DNA of 64,000 nucleotides from Archilochus colubris. Lineage: Eukaryota; Chordata; Aves; Apodiformes; Trochilidae. The DNA lies in assembly GCA_023079485.1 (NCBI GenBank), contig CM041086.1:15074401-15138400 (forward strand), in the 5' to 3' direction. The number at the start of each line of letters is the position of its first letter. Positions within the stretch are counted from its first letter, which is position 1. Position numbers and translations under genes: made by a program. Below are positions 15,201 to 57,010 of this stretch, piece by piece. The notes beneath the pieces were generated by a model, which had not been told where the DNA came from, made no database searches, and saw nothing but the letters and a program-made list of their open reading frames with translations.

Positions 15201-18200
15201 AGGATTTGGCATCTAGTTCATAGGAATATTTTTGCCACCAAGAAGGCACAAAAATGGAATACATTTGCCCCTACATAACCCAGTCCATGGTCCAGTGCAG
15301 ACACTGGCAGAGGATGGGGATCTGTGTCTCACCACCACAGAGAAAACCCCTGAACTGATCTTTGTAGGGCTGAAACTCAGCTGTGCCTCCTGGTAATTTA
15401 CACTGTTATCAAGGATAGAAACCACATGCTCCTTTCTTTACCAAAGACCACAAAACCTCATTTACTTCCCTGATTGCATTAGCCAATATGAAACAAAGTA
15501 ATTTTTAATAAAGTGTGCCATGGCAGAGAAAAATTGATACAATCACAGAGCTGGTATAATAGGATTTAATTCTGCTTCAGATGTGCTAGTTTTAATAAAA
15601 AAGGATTGAGCAAATCTAAAATAAATTACACTGAAAGGTCAGGCTTATTGCTTGTACATTTATGTTAACTCTTCCTCAGACATTTTTACAGACTGTATTT
15701 ATGAGACCTTTTGATTTTCAGAAGAGGTATAAAATACATCTGCAATTTTCCCATTATTTGCTGCAGTGTTTCTTCTACAACTGTCATTTCCTAGTACTTC
15801 AATACAGATTACTTCAACCGACACTTATAAAAAATGATGAGTTATTTATGGGGCAGTTTTGCTAAATTAGCAAAACTGTAAATCCCAGGGGAAAGTTAAA
15901 CTCAATCAGAAAAGTATTTGTTAAGGGAATGATGATTCCCATTTGTGTGCCAGTGACGTTCATGATTTCTTATTCATGAATCATTCTACCAACATGTTAT
16001 TTATTCAATAGGGAGAAAATCAATTACTTATTTTTCTATGTAGCTAAAGCCCTGATACTGTGAACTACTCACAACAGACATGAATTGGAAACAACTGTAA
16101 ACACTGAATCTTATTACAAGGTTCTTATTAATATTACATCAGCACCTAGAGACCCAAGCCAAGATCATAGCCCACTTTGCTCAGTGCTAACGTAACAAAG
16201 AGAAATAGACATCCTAACCCTAAGAAAATCCACTGCATAAACATTAGCAAGTGAGAGAAAGAGCAGAGAGTTTGCAGAGGCAGGAGCTTGCTGCAGTCAC
16301 AGAAGACAACTAAGAAATGCAAGGCAGTGTCCCAGTTTGCAGTGCTGGGTCTGTGCTGCTCTCCAGCCTCTCCTGGACACAATCCTGCAAACATAACCAT
16401 AAAGCACTCTAACAAGTTGCCATTACACGCATTCCAGTCCAGCAAGGGTTTCTTGCCATTGCCACAGCTGCACGAGTCTGCTGCATGTGAGCACAGATGT
16501 TCTCTGCTCTTTCTATGTTTTTACCCAACTCGAGTGTACCTGACACCTCACACTTGGAAAAGGAGCTACCAGTTCTGCATCCATTTTGAGACAATATCTA
16601 GACAAAACAAGCTCAACTCTTTACAGCCACCTCTAGAGAAATTCTGCTGAATTTGATCAAAGGAACTATTGGAAAGAACAGAAAATCCGACCCACAGTTG
16701 GTCTCTGTTTTTATTGAGATTTTCAGGGAACCCAGGCACAAGTCTATCAGCAGCGGGCATGGGCAAAGCAGCTGGGCTGTATCATCATACTGAAAAGTAA
16801 AATTAAGTTTTGGGCTCACTGTGGAGATCTGCTGAATCCTCTTGTGTCAGTGAAGAGCAGTTGCAGTGCAGGAGACTGCATGCAGCCACCATCTGGAGCT
16901 CTACAAGAATAAAGAGCCAAGGATTTCCCCAGGGGCCTTGGGTTTTAGGAATCCCTTCAATTCCAAAATGTTTCATTCTGATGAAGTCAACGGGACTGTC
17001 AGACATTACCGTTGAGGAGCAGAAGTGATAGCTAGTTGGATTCTCTGTCCTGTACAAAAAGCAGAACTCTGGCTGCCCCATAACTAGGAACATAAGCAGC
17101 TACTGTTTGAAATTAAAAAGCCACAGCTTTGTGCTGTGGGCTACAGTAGCTCCATTTCAGTGCATTGGCAGAGGAGATTCTGCAAAACACACAGATCAAA
17201 GAGCTACACAGACATAAACATTAACTTCTTTGCATACTCTGAGTTACATGAATATGTAAAATAAAGGCATCCTGGGAACAGCTGTGAAATCCCTTGACAA
17301 ACTATGCTTAATTTTATCAACATTTCTGCTTTGACAGCAAAAAACAAATATTGAGGTAGGGTGGTACCCAGAGTAGAAAATTCTGTGTTCAGCAAACAAT
17401 AATGATGGACAGAACATGCTCATTAAAGAAGCAGTGGTTGCAATACAGAAGAATTGCTTGGGTTTTGGGACTTTGTGAAATAGAGTCAAGGAAGAAGTCC
17501 AGATCCTGGCCAAGGGCAGTAGACACTGTACAGAAGGAGGGAAAGGCAGTTCCAGCAACAAAACAGTACTGAAAGGTGATGGAAGAGGTCAAGTGGTACT
17601 GAAAGCCTTCTGTAGAGGGACAACAGTCCTGCTGGAAAGAACATCAAATAGCTCTGAGTGAACAGATAATTCCCAATGAGAACAGTAATTACTATAACAA
17701 CCCTCAAAGGAAAGTCTCAAAGCTCTTTAAAGTAAAAAATAAATTATGCATGTAGACAGGCTAGCAATGCTGCTGATCTCAGGTTTTGTTTGCCTTCATC
17801 CAAAAAACAACACAGAAAAAGCAGGTACATAACCCCCTAAGACAGTCTTAGCAAAGCTGTACTTGAACACAACCTCATTCTGCTGCACTGCCTACAAAGT
17901 TGAATCTCTACCTCTCCATTCAATACTGCATTGAGCCTTTGTGTAGAAAAAGAAAAAAAACATTTCTGAAGAGTGATGCAGTCAGCCTACATACAATATT
18001 CAGAAGGCAGATACACAGACCAAGCTAAAGGCAAAATATTTAAGTAAATCAGGTGGACTTTAGGACCCTTGAATACCACCACACATCATTTTCTAGAGAG
18101 TTTTGTACCAGAAAATAACCACACTGCTGTTTCCTTACTTATTTTTCTCACCTACTACAGCTCAGTAGCATTGTGCTCCTGTTTACAGTGAATCATTGCC

Positions 18201-20056
18201 CATAAACTCTGTTTTCTGCCTCTGCACCTAAGCTCAAGGCAAGCCTTCAGCACACCTTACTTTGCACACAAAGCACACCAGTTCCCATGGGGCCCTGCAA
18301 ATGGGAACAACAAAATGGTGAGCAACATGCAACAAAGCATCTGAAGCACAACTATGGCAGCAGCATGAAATCAGCCAGCAAGGCCCAGCTTTGGGTACCA
18401 TCTGACTCTAGAGAATCCTTAGAAGACACATTTAGTACACACATTAGCCAAAAAGGAGAATCAACATTGTTAGTTCTAAAACACAAGGCAACTGTGGCAA
18501 TTTGTCATTCCAGAAAGACCATTAGGGTTGGAGGTAGCTTTGCAGTAAGAAAATAAAAAAAATTACCAATGCACAGAGTACCATAAACCACCTTACAGCA
18601 ATAAAATAAAATCTCCTGCCAGAGATTGTCTCCTTGTGAAATGATTGTACCTCTCTTTCCAATCCAAATCAGCTCTTTTATCGAAATGAAACTGAGCAGC
18701 AGAAAACAAGTTCTGCCACAGTGTACAGGACCCTGTGCTTGCAGTATCAGAAAAAATGAGTATGCATGTACTGGTTTTCAGTTGGTTTTGGCTGATTTCT
18801 TATTCAACAAACAGCAAAGTCTATGGCTTACCTTAAACAGGCTCCACCACTATGTGACCTTCCCAGTCTCACAGCTACAGTATTTTAAAAGAAATAATCC
18901 TCTCCTCCAGCCCATCTCAAGTCAAAATAACATTGTCAGCAAGAGCCTGGAGTCAGCACTGAACCACTGAATCACAACAGCAAGGTCATGGCTCTACCAG
19001 CACCTGTAACTGAGCAAATTTACCCAAAAAGTACAAAACCACAATTAAATTGTACACAGGGTAATTTCCCACCTATCAACCAGTGCCACAGGAGTCTGGA
19101 TGAGCATCAGGACCTGTGATCAAATAACAAACCCTTACACCCCAGGTTTCTCAATACACTTCTAAAATGGGATGTCTTTCAGTTAGCATTTTAAGAAAAT
19201 CCTATAAGAATCCGAGAAAATAGACTGCATTATTCTTATGTTTCTTTTTCTGCCTTGGGTTCACCACACAGTAACTTGCAGCTCAATTAATTTTGACATG
19301 TTTTCAAGTTATAAAAACAAAGACAAAACCTTATTCACTTTTTACCTCATATATCCCAAATCAATAGTCACATCCATTGATCAATTACATAAATTCAAAC
19401 CATTAATTTACATTGATTACCATAACCTAGCAAGAAGGCAACAACTGAATTTGATACCGATTTTCTTTTTGTTTCCAAGAGAAAAATCTTCGGGCCTGTG
19501 GAATACTAAGATGCAGTACATGGAGCAGTTAATTATCAACAAGCATCACAAAAAGCTAAAATTAAATGGTTTTGAATGTGGAAAGAAAATATTAAGTCTC
19601 CAGGGCTGATGTTTAAACATAAGAAATTTCTTTTACTCCTTCCAGATGTGCACTCAAGCAATGCCGATCATGGTACACACCTAGAGAAGATACAAAGTAA
19701 CGCCACAACATTTTGTTTTGAAAGGGGAGTAGGCATTTGTTTATTTAAAATTCCAACCAGCCAGTTTTACCAGTAAGTCACTGAAGCAAAATCCTGTGGC
19801 ATGAAGTGATGCTGCTCTGGGTGGTGTGGAGGGGTCTGCCCTGAGGCAGCAACTGAGTGCACATGGAGCCCACCGAGTGCCAAAACAGCTTATAACTTAA
19901 GTCTGAATTCTCAAAGGCTTTTTAAGTTGAACATGATGCAGTTTTGGGACTAGACCTACAGAAATCACCTCAGGTGTGGGAGCTGCCCAGTCAGCCAGGC
20001 AAGCACTGGGAAACTCTGAGGAGACAGCTGGACTATAGGCCCCTGGAGACAAATAC
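12264..20056. other. Flanking DNA, possible long intron of the candidate transcript
   Basis: No recognised gene or transposon. About 15,460-16,140 is AT-rich with many TAAT and ATTA cores, a CRE half-site and a perfect 25-bp palindrome. Otherwise unremarkable. Confidence 0.5.
15854..15878. repeat. Perfect 25-bp palindrome
   Basis: Arms CAGTTTTGCTAA and TTAGCAAAACTG are exact reverse complements around a single central A. It lies in a block rich in homeodomain-like cores, so a dimeric transcription-factor site is the simplest reading. Confidence 0.85.
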
Positions 20057-20206
20057 CTGAGCAACTGCAGAGAGCACTTCAGCACCTTGATGCCTCTGGA
20101 ATATGAAGGGAGCAGCTCCATCCATGGATTTCCTCCTCAGCAGGTGAAAGCAGGAGAGCAGGAGCAGGAAAGCGAGAGAGGAGCAGCGCCCAGTGCCCGG
20201 CGCCAT
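20057..20206 (-). CDS. Candidate first coding exon of an unrecognised secreted-type protein (or lncRNA first exon)
   Basis: Seen: ATG at 20,206 in an optimal context (A at -3, G at +4) on a small CpG cluster. The 50-codon frame opens MAPGTGRCSSLAFLLLLSCF, which has the charge-hydrophobic-polar layout of a signal peptide, followed by LLRRKS. It ends in AVAQ at a good donor, CAG|GTATTT, phase 0. An in-frame ATG at 20,236 gives ten more residues. I do not recognise the protein. It lies about 7 kb beyond the 3' end of SMARCA1, on the same strand. Inference: a promoter-proximal first exon of a separate transcript. It could equally be non-coding, with the frame open by chance. Confidence 0.3.
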
Positions 20207-20240
20207 CTTGACGTGCAGCGCTTCACCCGGAGGCACGCGC
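20173..20240 (-). promoter_or_regulatory. Small CpG cluster with YY1-type motif over a start codon
   Basis: Nine CpG dinucleotides fall within 68 bp in an otherwise CpG-poor flank. The minus strand reads CAAGATGGCGCC (20,210-20,199), matching the YY1 consensus that commonly sits just downstream of transcription starts and overlaps the initiator ATG. Confidence 0.5.
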
Positions 20241-23200
20241 TCCTCTCCTGAGAGAACTCCACTGCTCAGCTCATCACCACAGTGGCTTTAAATTTCCATT
20301 TGATACCAATTAAAAAATGGATAAATTTAGCTCTCTCTATGTAATTACAGTTTCCCAGCCCAGCTCTCACCCCAGCCTGAGAGAGGTGACTATTTCCCAG
20401 ATTCAGCCTTTTCCCTCTGCATCTCAAATGTAGGAAGAGGAGAGTGAGAGCAGGGGGCACACAGGAACTGGGGCTGTGCCAGGACACCCAATCTGTTCAT
20501 TTGGACAGATTTCCAGAGACCCTCTTCATGAAAACATCCACCATGTCAACTGACCCAGCAAGGTCTGAAATAAGGCCTGGAGAAGCAAAAGTTTCCTCTC
20601 AACTAAGAGCTGCATCCTGCTCCATCCAGGGACTTGACCACCCTTCTATCCAAATACCAACCAGTATTTAAAGTAGGTTAGGGTAATAACTTGCAACTCC
20701 TTTTCTCCATTTTCCAGTCTCATAAGCACACTTCAGCAGGCAGCACCACAGGTCCATCCTGGACTTGGTGTCCAGAGCTGTCTGGTGGACACCGCAGAGG
20801 AGAGGGACAAAAACCTCCAGGGAAGGTTTGTAAACTCCAGCCAGAGCCAGGCACAAGTGTCACCTAAGGAGAAAGGGCAGCCACCAACCCAAGGGGCTTC
20901 TCCTGCCACCCAGAGCAGAAATGAGGAAGGCACAGCCTACATCAGGTTGAGGTTTTTTTCAGGGAAAGGGTGCAGAGTAAGCAGAGGAGCACGCACGTGG
21001 TCCTAAAAAGCTCTCCAGCCCCACAGCTTTGGCCAGGTTATACCACACCCAGCAGAAAGAGCCTTGGGAGAAGTCAAACACTAACACCCAAGAAGCAGAG
21101 CTGGAAATATGGAACTATTCAGTGGCATCACCTGAGTCAGGTAATCAATCAGTGCTCTAGCTTCATACTGCTGAATCAAAGCTATTACTACATTTACAAC
21201 AGAGTTAGGCCCTTGAGTAGTTGATATTAGAGCACTCAACCAGGAAAATGTTTGCCTACAAAAGGTGGCTCGAAACCTCTGATCTGAGCTACTATTCTCA
21301 GCAGAGGATAAAGCATTTTATTCAGTACCTACTCAAATGTTTTGACTAAATAAAAGCTAAGAGAGCATCAGTGCAGAGCTGAAAACTAACTTCTGTTTTT
21401 CCATGCTGATATGCATACTGCCATGGGATACAAGTTCATTATACAAAGCATTACTCAATGAAAATCTATTTCAGACAGAAAAAAAATAATTAGCAAAGTT
21501 ATCAACATTTTATCCATCCACACATAAAGGAAAAAATTATTGATGCAGATAAGTATGAAAAGAAAGTTTATGGTCTACACTTATGGCTATTTACTACATT
21601 GCTGACTTTGCTTTAAGATAGTATTTTATAGCCAGTTCAAGGTGAATGATTATTGAAAATTTATAACAGTTAATTTCTTCAAGAACACTAAACTGTAATG
21701 AGTTACTACTTGCACAAAATGCTTGCTACTTATTTAGAGGTGAGGACTGACTGCTAACAGCATGGATATATCCCTGAAATTTTGTAAAAGTTCCATGAAA
21801 CTCATAAACCACCAGTGTGTACCCCATTTTGCACTATCTTTACAAAAGCTGAAGTACAGGCTTATGAGTCTAAGGACTTTCATCCTTAGGATTAAGAAAA
21901 TAATTTGAAATACTCAGTAGTCAATATACTTCTTTCTTTTCCTAAGCAGAAATGACAAACAAGGCAAAAATGGAAAACACAACCAAAAAACCCCACAAAA
22001 TATCCCAAAGGCATAAAGAGATGAGAATCAAGGTATCTAAAAATTCAGGTTATCATAAGAAAATGGGAGAACAGCAGTTTTAAGTAGAGAAATAACAGAA
22101 GCCTTACTGGACTGAAAACATCCATGAAAGTAGAGAAAGATGACATGTAATGAATGCCAGTTACCAACCAGACTGCTCAGTGGACTACAAGACTTTGTGA
22201 CCTTCAGTGTCCACCTAATTATCAAAAGGAGAAGACAAGTGACTTTTCAGCCTGTTTTCTTATGGCTAACAAACTACCATGTTACCTACTATTTAGAAAT
22301 AAAAAGACCCATTCCCTGAAAAAGCTTCTATATCCTCACATTCCCAAGAACACTGTGAAAGCAGCATCCAGCAGGAAGGATCATCACCAGACAATCCCAA
22401 ACTCACCTGCAAACTCCACAGCTACCAAGTAGATCTGCAGACAAGATCACTGTCCCCAGGAGTTCTGATGTTTGAACAAAGCACCCTCTCCAGAGGAGTT
22501 GGCAGGTACTGCTTCCAAGAAAAAACCTTGAAAACTGCTGAGTTTTGAGTGCTGCTAGACCAGCACAGACAATATGCAAGAAAAAGCCATCTATGGGACC
22601 ATGCCCAGCCTGGCACTAAGAAAAGCCACCTGGAAGAACTGTACTTCTTTGTAGTGAACCCAGTAATTATTTTGCCTGCTAATGAAGACATGGTAGCAAG
22701 ATCCACATCTCCATTCCCAGCTGCTTCTTCCAAACTAAGTGCCTCACCTGAAAAAAAAAGAGTAAGGTCTGTCAACTCACTCTGAAGAAGACAGAATTGC
22801 TACCAGCCAACGCCAGCACAAACTGGGCTTCCAGAGTTCCTTACTCTCTTTCCTTTTTTTTCCAGAGGACCATCCTGAGAAAAAGAAGTGGAAAACTGAA
22901 CATTCATTGAGGGCACACATCTTTTCAGCCAGAGTACCTTGAATAGCTACTAGTGAACAACAATGACAACATTCCTGGGCTCTACCACTCTGTGTCTCTT
23001 AAGACTTAAGCTCCTAAGTATTTTATTTTAGTAACACACCAGAAGTATGAAATAACGGAAAAAACAGCAATATATTTTAATACATGATCAACATACAAAC
23101 ATCACAAAAATACAGGGACTACTAGTATTTGCTTTTAGATTACAGGAAATTAGAAAGCTTAAAAGCAGATGTGAACAGCCAGACACCCCCTTATATTCAT

Positions 23201-26200
23201 CTACTATAGCCCAAGGATCACAAGAGCTCCAAGAGCAATGAAAACAAATCAAACTATTTTATGCATAAACCATGAAATATAATTACCAGAACACATCAGG
23301 TTCGTATTAATTTTTATTTTCATATATGTACAACTTAAGAAACAAATCTTTGAAGTTTTTAAAATTAAGATATCTTTAAACAACACAACATAGCCATACC
23401 TTTGAGGCAGCAAATATTAATCCTATTAAGGCTCTTATGAAAGGATGGATATCATGCAAATGCAATTAAGAGAACATTACATTTCAAAATATGCAAACCA
23501 AGTTCAACTTTATTTCTTCCATGAAAAGAACATACCAAAGATTGTAACTGTGACCCACCAAAGCATTTACATACATGCTTGACAATAAGTACATGGACTG
23601 GATAAACTTAAAGCAAAATATAACAACTGTCAAGCTACCTTAACCAGATCAGAACTACAGTCAGTGACCAACCCCTGCCCACACCACAAGTGCCAATGGC
23701 TGCACCAACCACATTTTACATTCCCAGAAACCACTGCTGACCACACAATTCCACCTGCTTTTTCAGCCTGTAAAGCCCACGTTTTTAAACTTTGGCATTA
23801 ATTTGTCATCACTGAAAGTCCCTTATCCCTCCACTGAAGTTGAGGAAGAGGCATGCACAGAGAGCATCTGTATCATAACAGTGCACAGCAGGAAATGCAG
23901 ATGCTGCAGGAGCTGCCTAGCAGAAATTACTTCCATTAGGTATTTATGAAGATTAATTTCCATATACTGTATTCCTTGCTCATGATCTCAGAGTTAAAGC
24001 TGGGGCTTTTTCAAGAACCAGCATTAGCACTACATCAAACAAGCAATGCTAATCTACAAGAAAAAAATTCTTAGTTAGTATTTTAGGATAGCAATTCTAC
24101 TTGTGCAAACAATATCTAAGGAGTGTCTTAATAGTACCAGCAGGAAGAAATCTTCATTCCTTCTCTACATCATCATAACAAATTGAAATTAAATATAATG
24201 AAGATGGTCAACTGCATGACTTTCTCATCACTAACACAGATCAAAAATAAAAGGGATGATGATAATTTGAAGGTGATGAATATGTGAATAGAAGAACACA
24301 ACTGTTGCAACCTCTCCCAGGATGTTACATGCACTGCTTGATATGTGAAAGGTGCTAGATGACTATTTTTTCTTTCTTCAAGCCTAATGGTTACCAATCA
24401 AATTTAAATTGTCTACTCAAAAGGAACCAGTCAATTCTTTTCAAAATTTTATATCACTTTTTTTTTGGTAACTATCAAATTGTCTGAAGGCTCAGACTTT
24501 CCAGAAGTTTTGTACTGTGTTACATTCAGTGCTTACAGATATCTTACAAACACCTAAGGAAATAGTAGTTAAGAGGAAGATTCCTTTATTTCAGTCCATC
24601 TAATTTTAAGTCACAGCAGCACATCATTTAGATACAGCTAGGCACACACAGTGTGTGCATCTGCAACTGGCAGAACAAAAAAAGGAAAACAAAGACCCAT
24701 TTTACTTTAAATCCTGACCAGCAGCTAGTGGCAATTTTCTTCAGTTATCACTGTGGGACATGATGGATGGGAAGACTCAATATGCTGAGGAGCTGGTACA
24801 CAGTACACAAGTTCTCTCAAGGACTGTTGTTCAACAGCACATTCAGCTGAACCAGGAACTACAGACTGTAAGAGATAACAGGTAGTTCCTGGGAGCATCC
24901 ATCATGCCTCAGAACAGCTATCTGATGAAGAGGGCAGTATCTAGAAGAACAATTGCATCATCTTCTGCTATACAGTTAGCACAGCACATCACTGAAGAAG
25001 GAGAAAAGTTACCATTAACTCAGGTGGTAACTCAAACCAAAAAATCTGCATAAAAGGACAAGTTGGGATATTACCAGTTTAAAACTTTCCATACACTTTG
25101 CAACACAGTGAAACCATACATAAAAACATGCAAGTGAAACAAAGCCAATCTACAATGAACAAAACCAGAATAAATGTATTTTGAGACATTAAAATATTCA
25201 TACAATGCTAAATGAGAGCAACAGAATAAGGTCTCGACCTGGCCACATCCATAGAATGCAATAAAAATTCAATAGGTTCTTCCAGCCTTTACTTCCCTCC
25301 TCTTTTAACTTGTTATTGTAATTTCAGGACAAACTTACTGAGTGGCATGGGAGCCAAAAAGCAAATATAAGTTAGGCATCTTCCTCTCTCTGTTAAAAGC
25401 AATGCTCCAGGGATTAGTGATTGTACATGCAGGCAGCTGCACAGCCTTTTTCCAGCCCATAATTACATGGGCTGTCTTTCCCCAAGGAGGAAGCAGGATT
25501 ATCAGCTACCCCAATACCAAAAATACTCTTTGAAAAGACACCCTTCTTTTCTGAGCATACCTATCCCATCTGGGTTGCATACTCACTTAAATGTATGCAG
25601 TTACACCTGTCACTAACCTGCTGTCTGAAAATTGTGTCCCATCACTATTAGATGTAGCTCTAGGAAACTCAAACACTTGAATACCCTTTTTTACACTACA
25701 AGTCTTACAATTAAATGCCCAGTGAAATAATTAATGACTTGGTCCCCAAACAAAAACCCCACTGCAAAACACAAAACCAAATTATTCATCTTTCAAAATG
25801 CTCTACCAAGTCATTGCACTCACTTTACCCCCACGCCTTAAACACAGATGACCAGGATAGGCTGGAAAGTACTCATCAAGCTTACAGAGATTAATCCCAG
25901 GAAACTTCAAAGACATTCCAATATCTTCTAAATTACATAAAAGAAGGGGCAAAAACACTGTGCTAAGATTCAAGAACTTTATGAACAAGTCCTGAATTTT
26001 ACAAATACAGGAAGTAGCAAATACAAAGCATGAAATACAAAGAGTTTCAAGAGATTTTTTTCATCTCTAAACACCTCAAACCACAGGAGGAAGCAAACTG
26101 CACTAGAAGAAATGTACAAGTAGTCTTCAAGGGAATTACTATGTAAAGCAGACTGCATTCAGCTAGACTTGACATTAGGAGGGCATGTCTCAGGGTAGCA

Positions 26201-26954
26201 AGGTCCATACTGAACACCAGATCTGAGACAGAGTTAAAGTACAACAAGAGATGTCACAGTCACTGTTCTACTGATCAGGAAAAGCAGACTCCAAGGTGAG
26301 CAGAAACTATGAACCTGCTTAACAAAGGCCATTCTTGCAAAGTCAAAAAAATCATACACCCAACACTTTCACATCCCTTCATTAAAATAGAAATACTAAA
26401 AAGGAGCACTCTGTAACATATCCCCATGGCTTCTGACTGACACCTTGAATCAAAGGTAAAAGCAGGAAGTTAGGAGATAATTAGAGCAACCAAGATCTTT
26501 CAGCACAAGGCAGCAGAGCTGAGCAACTTCCCAAGCAGAAGATTATTATTGTTTGTTACTTAGAGAAGCTATTAATTGACTACTTCAGTTTATTAGGCAG
26601 AGAGAAGGTTTTGTTTAGAGGTCATTCTGAAAAACACCTCTCTCTGTGTTTTAAGCATGTATGAAGCTCATCAGAAATCAGTGATAAAAAAGAAAAAAGT
26701 GTAAGTACTTGCTGGCTTTCCTTCTGAATACTTCAGAGAAAAATGTCAATTTACTGCTGACAGCAAGTAAGGATGTCAGTCTAATTAGATTTTTTTTGTT
26801 CTGTCATGCTCCTGATCCTATCTTAGTACTCCTCTGAAAACAAAAATCTGATCAATGATGAAGGCACAATTATACAAACCTTAACTTTCACTCTAGCTGT
26901 AGCTATGCAAAAAGGGGGAGAGTGTAGGGGAAACAAAGGTGAAGTATATTTCTC
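20241..26954. other. Region between SMARCA1 3' end and the 20.2 kb CpG cluster
   Basis: AT-rich DNA with no gene, transposon or RNA gene that I can support. It would hold the upstream regulatory sequence of the 20.2 kb candidate promoter. Confidence 0.5.
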
Positions 26955-27352
26955 TTCAAATAATTAAGTCAGTTTATTTTCCAACAGCCATATAAATTTA
27001 AAATATGAAACAACAATAATACAGCTATAGAATCTAAGTTTTCTTTCAAAGCAGCAGCATATAAAACATACAAAAGCTAAAACCTCAGCACAAGCTTCAA
27101 AAAAACAAGGACTGAGTGAATTTTGCCAAAGACATAAAACTCACGAAATACAATACACAAAAATACTGGAATGCATAAGATATAAAGCTACACATTTTAG
27201 ATAAAGAAAGACATTGTAAAGTGTACAAAATCTGCAAAATTAAACCATGGGATTTGGGGGACAGTACCATGAATACAAATAAGTTGGCAATTAATACTTG
27301 TAGATGGTGAGAAGAAAGTGGCAGTTCTACACTTAGCATTCAGGTTTCAGGT
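26955..27352 (-). other. SMARCA1: Probable SMARCA1 3' UTR with polyadenylation signal
   Basis: Follows the stop codon. The first AATAAA on the minus strand is at 26978-26973, about 375 nt after the stop, followed by a T-rich stretch. The cleavage point is inferred; longer forms using distal signals are possible. Confidence 0.6.
26973..26978 (-). terminator. AATAAA polyadenylation signal of SMARCA1
   Basis: Canonical hexamer on the minus strand. I saw no other AATAAA between it and the stop codon. Confidence 0.55.
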
Positions 27353-56469
<29,117 letters not shown>

Positions 56470-56620
56470 TTTGTGCGCGGCGGGGACCGGAGCCACCGGG
56501 GGTGAGGGGGGGGGGCGGCCCCAGAGCCCCGAACCGCGCCTGGCCCCGCCCCTCTCGCCCCGCGCGGATCTCGCGATGGTTCCGCCAGAGGGGGGCCTGG
56601 GGTCGGGGGGAGATGGCGGG
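56470..56620 (-). promoter_or_regulatory. Likely SMARCA1 core promoter and 5' UTR with GC box and TCTCGCGA element
   Basis: Immediately upstream of the start codon on the minus strand. There is a GC box (CCCCGCCCC within 56544-56553) and TCTCGCGA at 56569-56576, eight bases of the palindromic TCTCGCGAGA element known from TATA-less CpG-island promoters. The transcription start is probably in this interval; the exact base cannot be read from sequence. Confidence 0.6.
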
Positions 56621-57010
56621 CGGTGTCCGCGCCTCAGGGGCGCTGAGGGGGAGGGAGCGGGGGAGCAGGGTCGGCGGGGCTGCCGGGGTGGTTTCGCAGA
56701 GCCCTTCGTGGCCGTTCCCCCCTGGGTTTTGTACAAAGGGCTCCGCAGGGGTCTCGCTGCCGAGGTGACACCGGCGGTGACACCGCCGCTCGCTGAAGAG
56801 AATGCGCTGAAGGCCGCGGGGGACGCGCCCGGCGAAGCGCTCCCGGGTACCGCGCTGCCTCAGGGCTGCCCCGGCATCCACGGAGCTGATGCTTCCCTTC
56901 CGGAGCTCCTCTGCCCGTCCCACCCGCTACTTGTGTAATCTGCAGGCTGTGCCTTGTCTGCGAGGGGCGGGATGCGCTCTCCTTGCCGTGGTTGCCCGGG
57001 CAGGAGCCCC

